Assembly: GCF_039555335.1 (NCBI RefSeq)
Contig: NC_092642.1
Span: 62,289,776 to 62,353,775, forward strand
Source: Amphiura filiformis
Lineage: Eukaryota > Echinodermata > Ophiuroidea > Amphilepidida > Amphiuridae
Reading direction: 5' to 3'
Length of the DNA: 64,000 bases
The position numbers and the translations under genes are program-made. Shown piece after piece: positions 53,001 to 60,780 of this stretch. How positions within the stretch are numbered: position 1 is the first letter of the stretch; the number at the start of each line of letters is the position of its first letter. The notes below the pieces were generated by a model, which was not told the origin of the DNA, searched no databases, and saw only the letters and a list, made by a program, of their open reading frames with translations.

Positions 53001-55383
53001 AAACTGCTCTTCTTCAGGGACAGACAACAAAATATAAAATCAAACAGCGAAAACTACATGCTGTAGTTTAAAAACAAATTCAAGTCAAAAACTGAAGGCA
53101 AGTTCGAATAGAAGGTAGCAAACACGACAACAAGCTCAGAGGAAAATAAGCTGTGTCTTTACTCTATGAAGGCAAGTTCACTACGTTCCACTGCACTTTG
53201 GTATTCCTATTGATCCGTGTTGTTTTTGCAGGTCTAACACTTCTGTAGGCCTTGGAATTGGTATTTTTTGGGTATCGAACTTTACCTACTTCTATGCCTA
53301 CTTTTGTTATTTTTGTCCCCTCTGCATACCGTCTAGTCTGTATTTTGTTTCCCCACATCAAGTTGGTATACCTTGCTCATTCAAGGTATCCTCTTGCATC
53401 AGTTATTGATCCTTGATGTGTTTTGTGTCCTCGTCCGTTGGATTCACCATTACCCACTTTTTCAAGGTAGCAAGCAAAATATCACAGAGCCAAAAATACA
53501 GCGTCTCTACAGAAAGAGAGATGGCAAGTGTCTCTGCTCGAATTTTTGTTTAAGTTTGTCTACTATCCCTGTGGTTTGGGAGTTTTACTAGTGCAGCAAC
53601 AGTACTCATGGTTTACATACTGCATTAGTTTTTATCTTGTCTTTATCTTGCTCCCCACACCAAGTTGGTATACCTGGCTCGAATATTTCTATTTTTATAT
53701 ATTCTAGGTATCCTCTTGTATCATCCTTTGATCCTTGGTGTGTTTTGTACCTTGTCCCTTGGAGGCGCCATTACCTACTTTGTGGTTATTGAAAAGCCTG
53801 CTTCTTCCAAATGTAACATAAAGTATTCATGAAATTACCATAATTTCTTGTTATATGACTGTTTTTGACATTAATCATCTAATTATGAGAATCCTATATT
53901 GCAATTTGATTTAGCAGTTATGTCTATTATCACTCAAAACTGCTTGGTACCAACCATTTTGTACAGCCTGCATTACCCGTGCCTGACCGCGACAAAAACG
54001 GTTTTGCACGGCAACATCATAACATCATCGCCCTCTACAGACGGTATAATACAAAGGGATTATTATTGTAATTATTGTAGCAATATGAACTTATATTTGT
54101 TCGTACCAGAAATCGAGAAAGTATCAGAATATACAGACAAGAGCCTGTTTGTTGTAAAAATCAAATAAACTCAAAATTTACTCAATAGAAAACGTTAACA
54201 AACACATTCATGTCGAAGCGTCTAATATTGAAGTAAACCTATGTAAAAGCACTTGAACCTTACGGAAACGAATCTCAAACAATCACATTGTTAACTTAAA
54301 CAATGCACCTTAAAAATGAAGAATTGCAAAACGAATAAAAGCAAACAAACAAATACGGTTATAAATAACTTACATTCATCTTTACAATCCAATAATTGTC
54401 TTAAACTGTCTGGATCATCATTGTTAACGAATTGCAATGGATTGTCGATATAAAAACGCTTTTCCAATCCCTCCTTTGATACGGTATTTTGTCCCCCAAA
54501 TAGTATCTTGGTACAAGTACACCGGTCATTGAGGGTATCCGATAAGAACCACCGTAGCTTGTTGCCGCGATTGGGATCTGGTTGTTTGCTTATGAAACAC
54601 GTAATTGCGTTAGATGTGTAGAGCACAAGACTAAACACTGGAAAATTGAAAATGAAAAAAAATACAGTATTCAAAAACTGAAGAAGAAGCAAAAGTTGTG
54701 AATTGTAATTACAACCTGGACTTTATTTTATATTTTGATGTTGCTGCAGCTTACTCCTGTTGCATGGTCGAATATGTGTTTGTTCTTTTTTTCTAAATAA
54801 ATGAATACAGTATTAGTAATAAATAGAGATTATCAACGCAAGGAAACAAGGCATATGCACTTTTTGAAGAAAAACCAATGGTATTTAAATCTGTATATTA
54901 TTACACGAATTCGGAGCCATGCATACTGTTATCACTGATGAGGAATGTGCCTTCGAAAAAAACTAAAGGTAGAAAACATAATGTGGTAAAATTGGTTTGC
55001 TCAACTTTAATGCCTGGAAATTAATTGCATAAATTCCCATGTACGTTTGTATGATACGTTTTAAAAGCATGTCAGTCAGAGCATAAATAAAATCATTATA
55101 CATACCAATTGCAGTGACGAGGGTATAAACTGCATGCAAGGCAAGACATTGTAATTCACTTGTTTTACATTAAGATATTGGTAAAAATTTGTCGCTGGTA
55201 TAAATGGAATTATAATACATACCAATTACAGTGACCAGGGTAGAAACTGCATGCTGGCAAAACATTGTAAATACTTGACGTTTTATATTCAGATATTGGT
55301 AAAAAATTGTCGCTGGTATAAATAAAATCATTATACATACCAATGGCAGTGACGAGGGTGGAAACTGCATGCCGGCAAGACAT
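43932..55383 (-). CDS. Copy 3: secreted stalked double F5/8C gene, complete, with tandem first exons
   Basis: Main exon chain: 55383-55341, 54637-54374, 52159-51806, 51348-51020, 47552-47357, 46949-46696 and 44084-43932. This totals 1593 bp, 530 residues plus a stop, with canonical splice sites. Parts in order: signal peptide (MSCRHAVSTLVTAI joined to VFSLVLYTSNAITC), conserved N-terminal domain, Thr-rich stalk of about 117 residues, F5/8C A, F5/8C B. Three tandem copies of exon 1 exist (55106-55149, 55223-55265, 55341-55383); two are in frame with exon 2. A LINE sits in the domain A intron, a TA-flanked transposon and a SINE in the domain B intron, and a SINE just downstream of the stalk exon. 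Terminal exon and 3' flank resemble copy 1. Confidence 0.85.
44140..45334. mobile_element. Inverted-repeat transposon, AAGGGTTC family, copy 2, TA target
   Basis: The insert starts AAGGGTTCAAAAGAAATAAC and ends with the inverted TTATTTCTTTTGAACCCTG. It is flanked by TA (44138-44139 and 45335-45336). The paralogous site in copy 1 (near 7881-7900, ATTATCTATTTACTCGATAC) is empty with a single TA, the signature of Tc1/mariner-type insertion. The interior (about 1.2 kb) has a minus-strand frame at 44599-44790 (WLHAVKWLDADLQPPIS) that I cannot assign. Related to 25022-25943. Confidence 0.75.
45335..46225. other. Intron of copy 3 (domain B)
   Basis: A GC-rich patch with GCGC words lies at 45425-45475 and a G run at 46081-46090. 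The rest has no recognised feature. Confidence 0.35.
46226..46277. mobile_element. 52-bp hAT-type micro-MITE with 8-bp target duplication
   Basis: CAGCGGCGTAGCT and its inverted counterpart AGCTACGCCACTG enclose only 26 bases. GTTCCTGA flanks both sides exactly (46218-46225 and 46278-46285). CAG-GGCG ends with an 8-bp duplication are the hAT signature. The element retains almost nothing but its termini. Confidence 0.75.
46290..46500 (-). mobile_element. tRNA-derived SINE, minus strand
   Basis: On the minus strand, TTAGCTCAATCGTTAAGGCG provides the A-box region and GCGGGTTCGAACCCTGGC the B-box. A non-tRNA body then runs to about 46290. Acceptor-stem pairing is absent, so it is not called as a tRNA gene. 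Confidence 0.65.
46696..46949 (-). CDS. Copy 3 exon: F5/8C domain B, N-terminal half
   Basis: This 254-bp exon (phase 1 to 0) encodes GCVKPLGMESQQIYEGQIFV, NFARLHNGSYW and VNISGIIIQGSGDQWVERC. In place of the usual WIKV strand it has SIGVTW, losing a conserved tryptophan. Donor GTATAT; acceptor CACAG. Confidence 0.88.
47357..47552 (-). CDS. Copy 3 exon: F5/8C domain A, C-terminal half
   Basis: This 196-bp exon (phase 0 to 1) encodes ESAWIDDPESHTTLMFERPV, SVIRVQPQDCMEITKDL and RMEILGCENTQEC. It is essentially collinear with copies 1 and 2. Confidence 0.9.
47866..50900 (-). mobile_element. Non-LTR retrotransposon (CR1/Jockey-like LINE), 5'-truncated
   Basis: About 3.0 kb on the minus strand carries an endonuclease region, a reverse transcriptase and a C-terminal tail, followed by a short 3' UTR that ends in a GAAGAAGAAGAA microsatellite near 47866-47878. 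The left junction with host intron lies near 50900, where similarity to the copy 2 intron resumes. It fills most of the domain A intron of copy 3 (47553-51019) in the same orientation as the gene. No ORF1 is present, so it is probably 5'-truncated. Confidence 0.85.
47951..50899 (-). pseudogene. LINE ORF2 (endonuclease and reverse transcriptase), broken
   Basis: Endonuclease motifs: NFQSVKNKVAEL near 50710-50670, TESWLFEG, SHGGVFIAMKSDL, GAFYKPG and SDFNLSHIDW near 50305. Reverse transcriptase motifs: DPGKATGPDGVPARI (about 49400), SNYRPVSLTSICCKV (49250), DFQHGFRRNRSCESQL, DFSKAFDVVPHKRL (49030), PQGTVLGPLLFLLYINDLP and the catalytic FADDCVIYR (48780). It then has YLGVEI and the C-terminal WNNLPQQI before a TAG at 47953-47951. 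Several frameshifts (near 50310, 50090, 49700, 49300 and 48240) and an in-frame TGA between LDHY and IRG (about 48972) inactivate it. The domain order is that of CR1/Jockey-type elements. Confidence 0.85.
51020..51348 (-). CDS. Copy 3 exon: F5/8C domain A, N-terminal half
   Basis: This 329-bp exon (phase 1 to 0) encodes GCTTPHALGMESHDIKDRRI, SSRGTY, YWVPDSSDTNPWVQVYVGFG and VSGIIIQGFKQHWIHHDF. It has the full set of F5/8C hallmarks: opening Cys, LGMES, WVQV and GIIIQG. Confidence 0.93.
51451..51776 (+). mobile_element. tRNA-derived SINE next to the copy 3 stalk exon
   Basis: The head has A-box-like GGTGGCCCAATGGTTAGGGC and B-box GCGGGTTCGAGCCC. The body contains CACCCAGGTGTAAAATGGGG and the tail is (ATTT)n. 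It ends 30 bases from the stalk exon donor. The equivalent introns of copies 1 and 2 (166 and 111 bp) lack it. Confidence 0.75.
51806..52159 (-). CDS. Copy 3 exon: Thr-rich mucin-like stalk
   Basis: This 354-bp exon (phase 1 to 1, 117 codons) is built on the same 30-bp unit (TAASPKTTTN, TVTSPKTTTM and so on), about ten copies, with tail ETSDSAITEKVTVTQ and one Cys. The first complete codons read VTSSKTTNN. Repeat number and repeat sequence differ from copy 2, so the array has evolved separately. Confidence 0.88.
52466..52500 (-). ncRNA. Hammerhead-ribozyme-like motif 1
   Basis: On the minus strand CTGAGGA is followed by stem GGGCAG/CTGCTT with a TTTAT loop, then GAAA and CGTC. This is the CUGANGA - stem II - GAAA - GUC layout of minimal hammerheads. 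Two of the six stem II pairs are G-U. One unpaired A sits between CTGAGGA and the stem, and stem I is weak, so activity is uncertain. Confidence 0.35.
52984..53018 (-). ncRNA. Hammerhead-ribozyme-like motif 2
   Basis: Same layout as motif 1: CTGAAGA, a perfect six-pair stem GAGCAG/CTGCTC with TTTAT loop, then GAAA and CGTCG. It lies about 518 bp from motif 1 in the same orientation, as expected for ribozymes within tandem terminal repeats. Confidence 0.4.
53796..54373. other. Intron of copy 3 between exon 2 and the stalk exon
   Basis: Intron sequence with partial similarity to the copy 2 intron (for example CATTCATGTCGA and ACGGAAAC-AATCTCAAACAAT). No exon recognised. Confidence 0.4.
54374..54637 (-). 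CDS. Copy 3 exon 2: end of signal peptide plus conserved N-terminal domain
   Basis: This 264-bp exon (phase 1 to 1) encodes VFSLVLYTSNAITC and then SKQPDPNRGNKLRWFLSDT, RCTCTKILFGGQNTVS, EKRFYIDNPLQFVNNDD and LLDCKDE. Most of the domain is identical to copy 2, with conservative changes, which suggests purifying selection. Family unknown. Confidence 0.85.
54638..55082. other. First intron of copy 3
   Basis: AT-rich intron with no recognised element. Confidence 0.4.
55106..55149 (-). pseudogene. Copy 3 tandem first exon a, frame-shifted
   Basis: ATG to donor is 44 bases because of one extra base (ATGCAAGGCAAG where exon c has ATGCCGGCAAG), so translation from this ATG would enter exon 2 out of frame. 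The donor itself is intact and could still be used if an upstream start were in another frame. Confidence 0.65.
55223..55265 (-). CDS. Copy 3 tandem first exon b, alternative
   Basis: Encodes MFCQHAVSTLVTVI, phase 1 end, GTATGT donor. It is in frame with exon 2, giving a signal peptide that differs slightly from exon c. Whether b and c are used from separate promoters is unknown. Confidence 0.6.
55341..55383 (-). CDS. Copy 3 tandem first exon c
   Basis: Encodes MSCRHAVSTLVTAI, phase 1 end, GTATGT donor, in frame with exon 2. It is the most upstream of the three. HAVSTLVT is conserved between b and c. Confidence 0.65.
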
Positions 55384-55538
55384 TGTAGTTCACTTGTTTT
55401 ACATTCAGATATTGGTAAAAATTTGTCGCTGGTTACTAGAAATTTATAATTGCAACCAAAAGGTAGCACATATGCTTGACAACATCATTGGATAAATTAA
55501 TGCAGCAAAATGGAATGATTGTGTTGAACATTGAGAAA

Positions 55539-57129
55539 CTGAGGATAACACTGCGCCCAAAATGTTAATTCGGGTGTAATCCTTCCTGATTGTGATGCCT
55601 TTCAGATTTGTCTCTCATCTGTGAAACATAAATTGGGCGACTTGTCAAAGTCATCCTTTTCCTTAATTATGACAAAATCGAGACGCCTTGCCACTTAACA
55701 GTCCTCATCGACAGATTGCTATGGATACGCAATAACAAAAGCAATACCAAACTCTTACAACTCAATTAAAACATGCACTAAGATTCAAGATGAATTAACA
55801 ATAAATATATGACTTCCATACAATCATCTACACTTCATAGCATTCTTATACTTAGTGAAAATGTCATTAAGTAATTAGGTCTACTTCTGCATACATTACA
55901 GGCAAGTACCTTAACCATTATGCCACTCTCTCTTTAAGCTAAACACGAATCAATATGTTGTCTATTAGGCAGCATTTTGAGACCTTGACCCTCAAACAGA
56001 CCCCCGAAATGATCGTATAGGGGATACAAATTAGTTTTATTCCAATAACACTTTCACATTATTCGACTGGCCCCACGGATAGTAAAAATCCCTTGAACTT
56101 GAGGTACAATTTGCATTTTATTACATCCCTGTACAAAAGTCAAATTAAGCTGTTGAGCTTCATAACTTGGTAATTATTATTATATGTCGTATGCGCACAT
56201 AATGTTTCATTTTTGTGATCCTGACAAATAATTTGATATGTTCTTTAGCGAATTTGGAACATGTTTAATTTTTGCCCTCTATATGATCATGTAGGAGTAT
56301 TTTGGGTGGCATTTTTAGGGTCACGGAGTTCCAATACAGCTTAGCAGATAAAATAGTTTAATTCAGCATTCCCGAATGAACAAAAATAATTTGGTTGCCA
56401 GCTTTTACGAGAACTTGCCGCTTGACGATTAAATAAGCATACATATTTCCAAACTAGAACCAGTGTAGAATAATGTTATTGTTGTGGTATATTTATATTG
56501 TTTAAGCGAAATAAAATATAAGGCTTTTAAAAAAGCTTCAGAGTTTTAAATGTTTCATGAGAAACCGTTTCCAGAAAAGAATATATCGATTCAATTCAAT
56601 TCAATTTTATCATAAAATGACAAATTGCATAATATATTACAATATGATATAAACAAATATTGCAAAAGCACATTTCATTTGTCATTTACCCATGTGCATG
56701 ATTTTTCTCAAGAGATAACGCCTCAAGAACCTCAAGACCTTTGGAAATATAAATGCAATTTTTTGCTTCCATGTTGATATTTATATAATATTGAATGGCT
56801 TTGAGTGTGATACAAGAATATATGTTTCTATCGAGTGCAATATATTCTTGTATCACACGAAAATAAGCCATTTAATATTATTATTATTAAATATATCAGG
56901 CTTTCTCTCCGCGGTAAGTGAAAATGTAAGCTTACCTAGCCACCGGGCCTAACCAATGCGTAGCCCTTGTAATTAATGTAAGCTTACCTTTTGACCTTGT
57001 TTTTTGCTCTTTCCTTCCCCAAAGACAAATTCAAAAAATATACAGGTTTATTTGTAGACGGGGATTATATTTGCTAAGTAATTCATCATCCAGAATTGCT
57101 GCAAAATAAGTTTTTAGTTTTACTTGTAA
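55539..57129 (+). repeat. 1.59-kb direct tandem duplication, unit 1
   Basis: It starts CTGAGGATAACACTGCGCCC and is repeated almost base for base at 57130-58720. The unit contains an (ATTCA)n run, a hairpin at about 56790-56875 (GTGTGATACAAGAATATA against its complement), two GTAAGCTTAC palindromes 50 bp apart, and a tRNA-like half-head on the minus strand near 55890-55925. No gene is recognised. Confidence 0.92.
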
Positions 57130-58720
57130 CTGAGGATAACACTGCGCCCAAAATGTTAATTCGGGTGTAATCCTTCCTGATTGTGATGCCTTTCAGATTT
57201 GTCTCTCATCTGTGAAACATAAATTGGGCGACTTGTCAAAGTCATCCTTTTCCTTAATTATGACAAAATCGAGACGCCTAGCCACTTAACAGTCCTCATC
57301 GACAGATTGCTATGGATACGCAATAACCAAAGCAATACCAAACTCTTACAACTCAATTAAAACATGCACTAAGATTCAAGATGAATTAACAATAAATATA
57401 TGACTTCCATACAATCATCTACACTTCATAGCATTCTTATACTTAGTGGAAATGTCATTAAGTAATTAGGTCTACTTCTGCATACATTAAAGGCAAGTAC
57501 CTTAACCATTATGCCACTCTCTCTTTAAGCTAAACACGAATCAATATGTTGTCTATTAGGCAGCATTTTGAGACCTTGACCCTCAAAAAGTCCCCCGAAA
57601 TGATCGTATAGGGGATAAAAATTAGTTTTATTCCAATAACACTTTCAAATTATTCGCCTGGCCCCACGGATAGTAAAAATCCCTTGAACTTGAGGTACAA
57701 TTTGCATTTTATTACATCCCTGTACAAAAGTCAAATTAAGCTGTTGAGCTTCATAACTTGGTAATTATTATTATATGTCGTATGCGCACATAATGTTTCA
57801 TTTTTGTGATCCTGACAAATAATTTGATATGTTCTTTAGCGAATTTGGAACATGTTTAATTTTTGCCCTCTATATGATCATGTAGGAGTATTTTGGGTGG
57901 CATTTTTAGGGTCACGGAGTTCCAATACAGCTTAGCAGATAAAATAGTTTAATTCAGCATTCCCGAATGAACAAAAATAATTTGGTTGCCAGCTTTTACG
58001 AGAACTTGCCGCTTGACGATTAAATAAGCATACATATTTCCAAACTAGAACCAGTGTAGAATAATGTTATTGTTGTGGTATATTTATATTGTTTAAGCGA
58101 AATAAAATATAAGGCTTTTAAAAAAGCTTCAGAGTTTTAAATGTTTCATGAGAAACCGTTTCCAGAAAAGAATATATCGATTCAATTCAATTCAATTTTA
58201 TCATAAAATGACAAATTGCATAATATATTACAATATGATATAAACAAATATTGCAAAAGCACATTTCATTTGTCATTTACCCATGTGCATGATTTTTCTC
58301 AAGAGATAACGCCTCAAGAACCTCAAGACCTTTGGAAATATAAATGCAATTTTTTGCTTCCATGTTGATATTTATATAATATTGAATGGCTTTGAGTGTG
58401 ATACAAGAATATATATGTTTCTATCGAGTGCAATATATTCTTGTATCACACGAAAATAAGCCATTTAATATTATTATTATTAAATATATCAGGCTTGCTC
58501 TCCGCGGTAAGTGAAAATGTAAGCTTACCTAGCCACCGGGCCTAACCAATGCGTAGCCCTTGTAATTAATGTAAGCTTACCTTTTGACCTTGTTTTCTGC
58601 TCTTTCCTTCCCCAAAGACAAATTCAAAAAATATACAGGTTTATTTGTAGACGTGGATTATATTTGCTAAGTAATTCATCATCCAGAATTGCTGCAAATT
58701 AAGTTTTTAGTTTTACTTGT
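57130..58720 (+). repeat. 1.59-kb direct tandem duplication, unit 2
   Basis: Second unit. Differences from unit 1 are few: single substitutions such as near 57588, and a 2-bp expansion of an AT run near 58415. Near-identity implies recent duplication, or conversion, or possibly an assembly artefact. Confidence 0.92.
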
Positions 58721-59735
58721 TTATAAAATCTCCTGTGAGCCGGTAAGACCTTACGGTGGCCTGTTGTTGTGTTGTTGTATTGTGATGCATGTTGGTGCTG
58801 TCAGGTGCCGCGACCATGGTGACGCGCGATGGCGTACGCGATACGCGTATGGACGATGCACAATATTATTTTTGAATCGCACAATATCATTTTTAATATT
58901 GTTCACATCGGGGTACTCTTGTTGGATAATAACAAATACGTGTTTTTATTATATCGATAAAAAGCCTTAAATGAAAATAATAATAATAAATATCATACTT
59001 TGCTAAATGGATCAAACTGTAAAACCGGACAAATTGTGGCGCCTGTCATTCTACTCGCCTCAAAGCACAAACCACTGAAAGAAAGGTTTTATTCCATGCA
59101 TCCAAACCATTCATTCATTCTCTCACAATCTCACCCAAACAGAAAAAAACCCACCAAAAAACAAACACGAGCTCAAATGCAGACTAGCCTTACATACATA
59201 AACACATACACCCTCACACACAATTATAAAGTAGTCACCAACACAACGCTCACCGTCACATGTTTATAAGTTAGTAAGTTAAGTAAGTTCCAGCAATAGC
59301 TTATGTACATATTTAATTGATTAAAGTTGACAGCTAGGAACATGTGACAAACCTCAAATTAATGTATGTGGGGTAATCCGGGTATGTACAGGTTGGGGGT
59401 GTGTTTGGTGTGAGTGTGCGATTGTGGTGTGGGGTGTGACGTATGGAGTAGTGGGGAATGTGTGTGCGGGGTGTTGTATAGGGGTTTCATACACTCTTAT
59501 ATCAAAGCAGCCAATCAGAAAAGCTGTTAGAAAAGTACGAAACATGCATTGATTGTGTATATTGTGCACTCCGCGTACTACGCCCAGTGTTTCTCGCGCG
59601 TTCACGTCGCGTAGGATTGATTCATTTTTCGGGCGGGTTGAGGCATTTAGATTTGGTTCTGTTTTCCAACATTTTTAGTGATAATTTGTTATATAAAAAA
59701 AGTAAAAATCACGTGTTTTTTCTTCTCGTGTATGA
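58721..59735. other. Intergenic between copies 3 and 4
   Basis: A GC-rich patch with GCGTACGCGATACGCG-like words lies at 58815-58855. A GT-rich tract at 59385-59480 explains the His/Thr/Pro-rich minus-strand frame there. No gene supported. Confidence 0.4.
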
Positions 59736-59925
59736 AATAGATTAATAAACTTGTATTACTTATTGCTCGAGAAATTAGACAAAATAATGCTCTTGTGCTG
59801 ATGTTGATGCGTCTAATGCACTCCCCCCTTCGGGGCTCGTGCATTAGACGCATCAACATCAGCACGCGTGCATTATTTTGTCTAATTTCTCTCCCAATAA
59901 GTAATACGCGTTCATTAACCTATAA
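59736..59925. repeat. Long hairpin with arms of about 85 bp
   Basis: Arms 59736-59820 and 59840-59925 are near-perfect complements, including an exact 24-base core that starts GCATTAGACGCATCAACATC. The loop CTCCCCCCTTCGGGGCTCG can itself form a small stem. The outer parts (TAGATTAATAAAC against its diverged complement) are less perfect. Probably a palindromic MITE; no target duplication is certain. Confidence 0.75.
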
Positions 59926-60310
59926 TTCTATGTAACAATGTGTACGGTGTTATTATAAACTTATTTTTGTGCGGACATCCAACGACATGAAAACGTCTGT
60001 TCTTGTTTTCCTTTGCCTACTGCATAGTATTACGAGATTTTTGAACTGATGTTCGCACACACATTTGGGGTAGGTTTGTGAGTATAGGAGTTGATGGGGG
60101 GAGGGTGCGTATGTGAGTGTCCATGCGTATAATGTTGATGTGAATGCCCAGATGAAACATTATATCACTGGAAACATAATCTGTTCAAAAAAGTTGTTAT
60201 AAACGCTATATCAGTGATCCTAGCGAAAGTGTAACTTGTAGGATTGGCTTAACAGTGACAGATACGTCAATCAAATTGTTATTAGGTATTTTGGTCTTGG
60301 CTAAAAAGAA

Positions 60311-60780
60311 GAGGGCGAGATGACCGAGTGGTTAAGGCGTTGCGCTGCCGGCCGGGAGATACGATCGACGAGGGTTCGAGCCTTGGGCTTGCCTTAGGTG
60401 AAAATTCTCTTCCCTCCCAAAAAGTTCCTATATGGTCGGGAATCCTTCAATTAAGTTCAGTAGTTTAATTTCAGAATTTAATTGAAGAATTTCTTCTCGC
60501 CCCATACACCGCCTAGCACGTGCAGATATAGGTAGTGTATGTGCTTCGTCCGTGATTCGGAAGTCATGTAAAGCCTTTGGTCCCGTGTTCAGGAGGATTC
60601 ATCCCTGTGCACGTAAAAGTGTCGGAGCTATTCGAAAAGAGTAGGGGGATCATCCCCGGTTCTGATATCTGCACTCAACCCTCTAGGTTTAAGAGGACAA
60701 GATGGGCGCGATACAACTGTACATAGGTTGTCTACCCATAAAATCCTGTAGAATGTAGAAAAGAAAATTGCGGGGTTGAT
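60311..60780 (+). mobile_element. tRNA-derived SINE with long body
   Basis: The head GATGACCGAGTGGTTAAGGC with B-box AGGGTTCGAGCC resembles class II (Leu/Ser) tRNAs. A body of about 390 bp follows, containing CATCCCTGTGCACGTAAAAG and AGTAGGGGGATCATCCCCGG. The head lacks a closed acceptor stem. Confidence 0.65.

Larger units (their letters stand above)
52309..53781. mobile_element. Penelope-like or related element with nested inverted repeats
   Basis: The 1473-bp insert is flanked by a long direct repeat GTGGTTATTGAAAA (52295-52308 and 53782-53795), as left by target-primed reverse transcription. The outer inverted arms are about 52309-52448 and 53554-53695. A second, inner pair is about 52622-52800 and 53170-53390 (ACCAACTTGATGTGGGG and complement). 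Between them lie two hammerhead-like motifs. No open reading frame for a reverse transcriptase is present, so this is a non-autonomous copy. Assignment to Penelope-like elements rests on the hammerhead-like motifs and is tentative. Confidence 0.5.
55083..55435 (-). repeat. Three tandem copies of a 118-bp unit carrying exon 1
   Basis: Each unit contains an ATG, about 42 coding bases and a GTATGTA donor, plus flanking sequence (GATATTGGTAAAAATTTGTC). Donors lie at 55105, 55222 and 55340, spaced 117 and 118 bp. The copies are about 85-90 percent alike by eye. Confidence 0.85.

Noticed and set aside
60311-60395. Possible tRNA-Leu or tRNA-Ser gene (also considered at 14066, 17143, 46430 and 51451)
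   Set aside because: A- and B-box-like sequences exist, but no closed acceptor stem was seen, and most of these heads are followed by SINE bodies or AT-rich tails. They are called as SINEs or SINE fragments.
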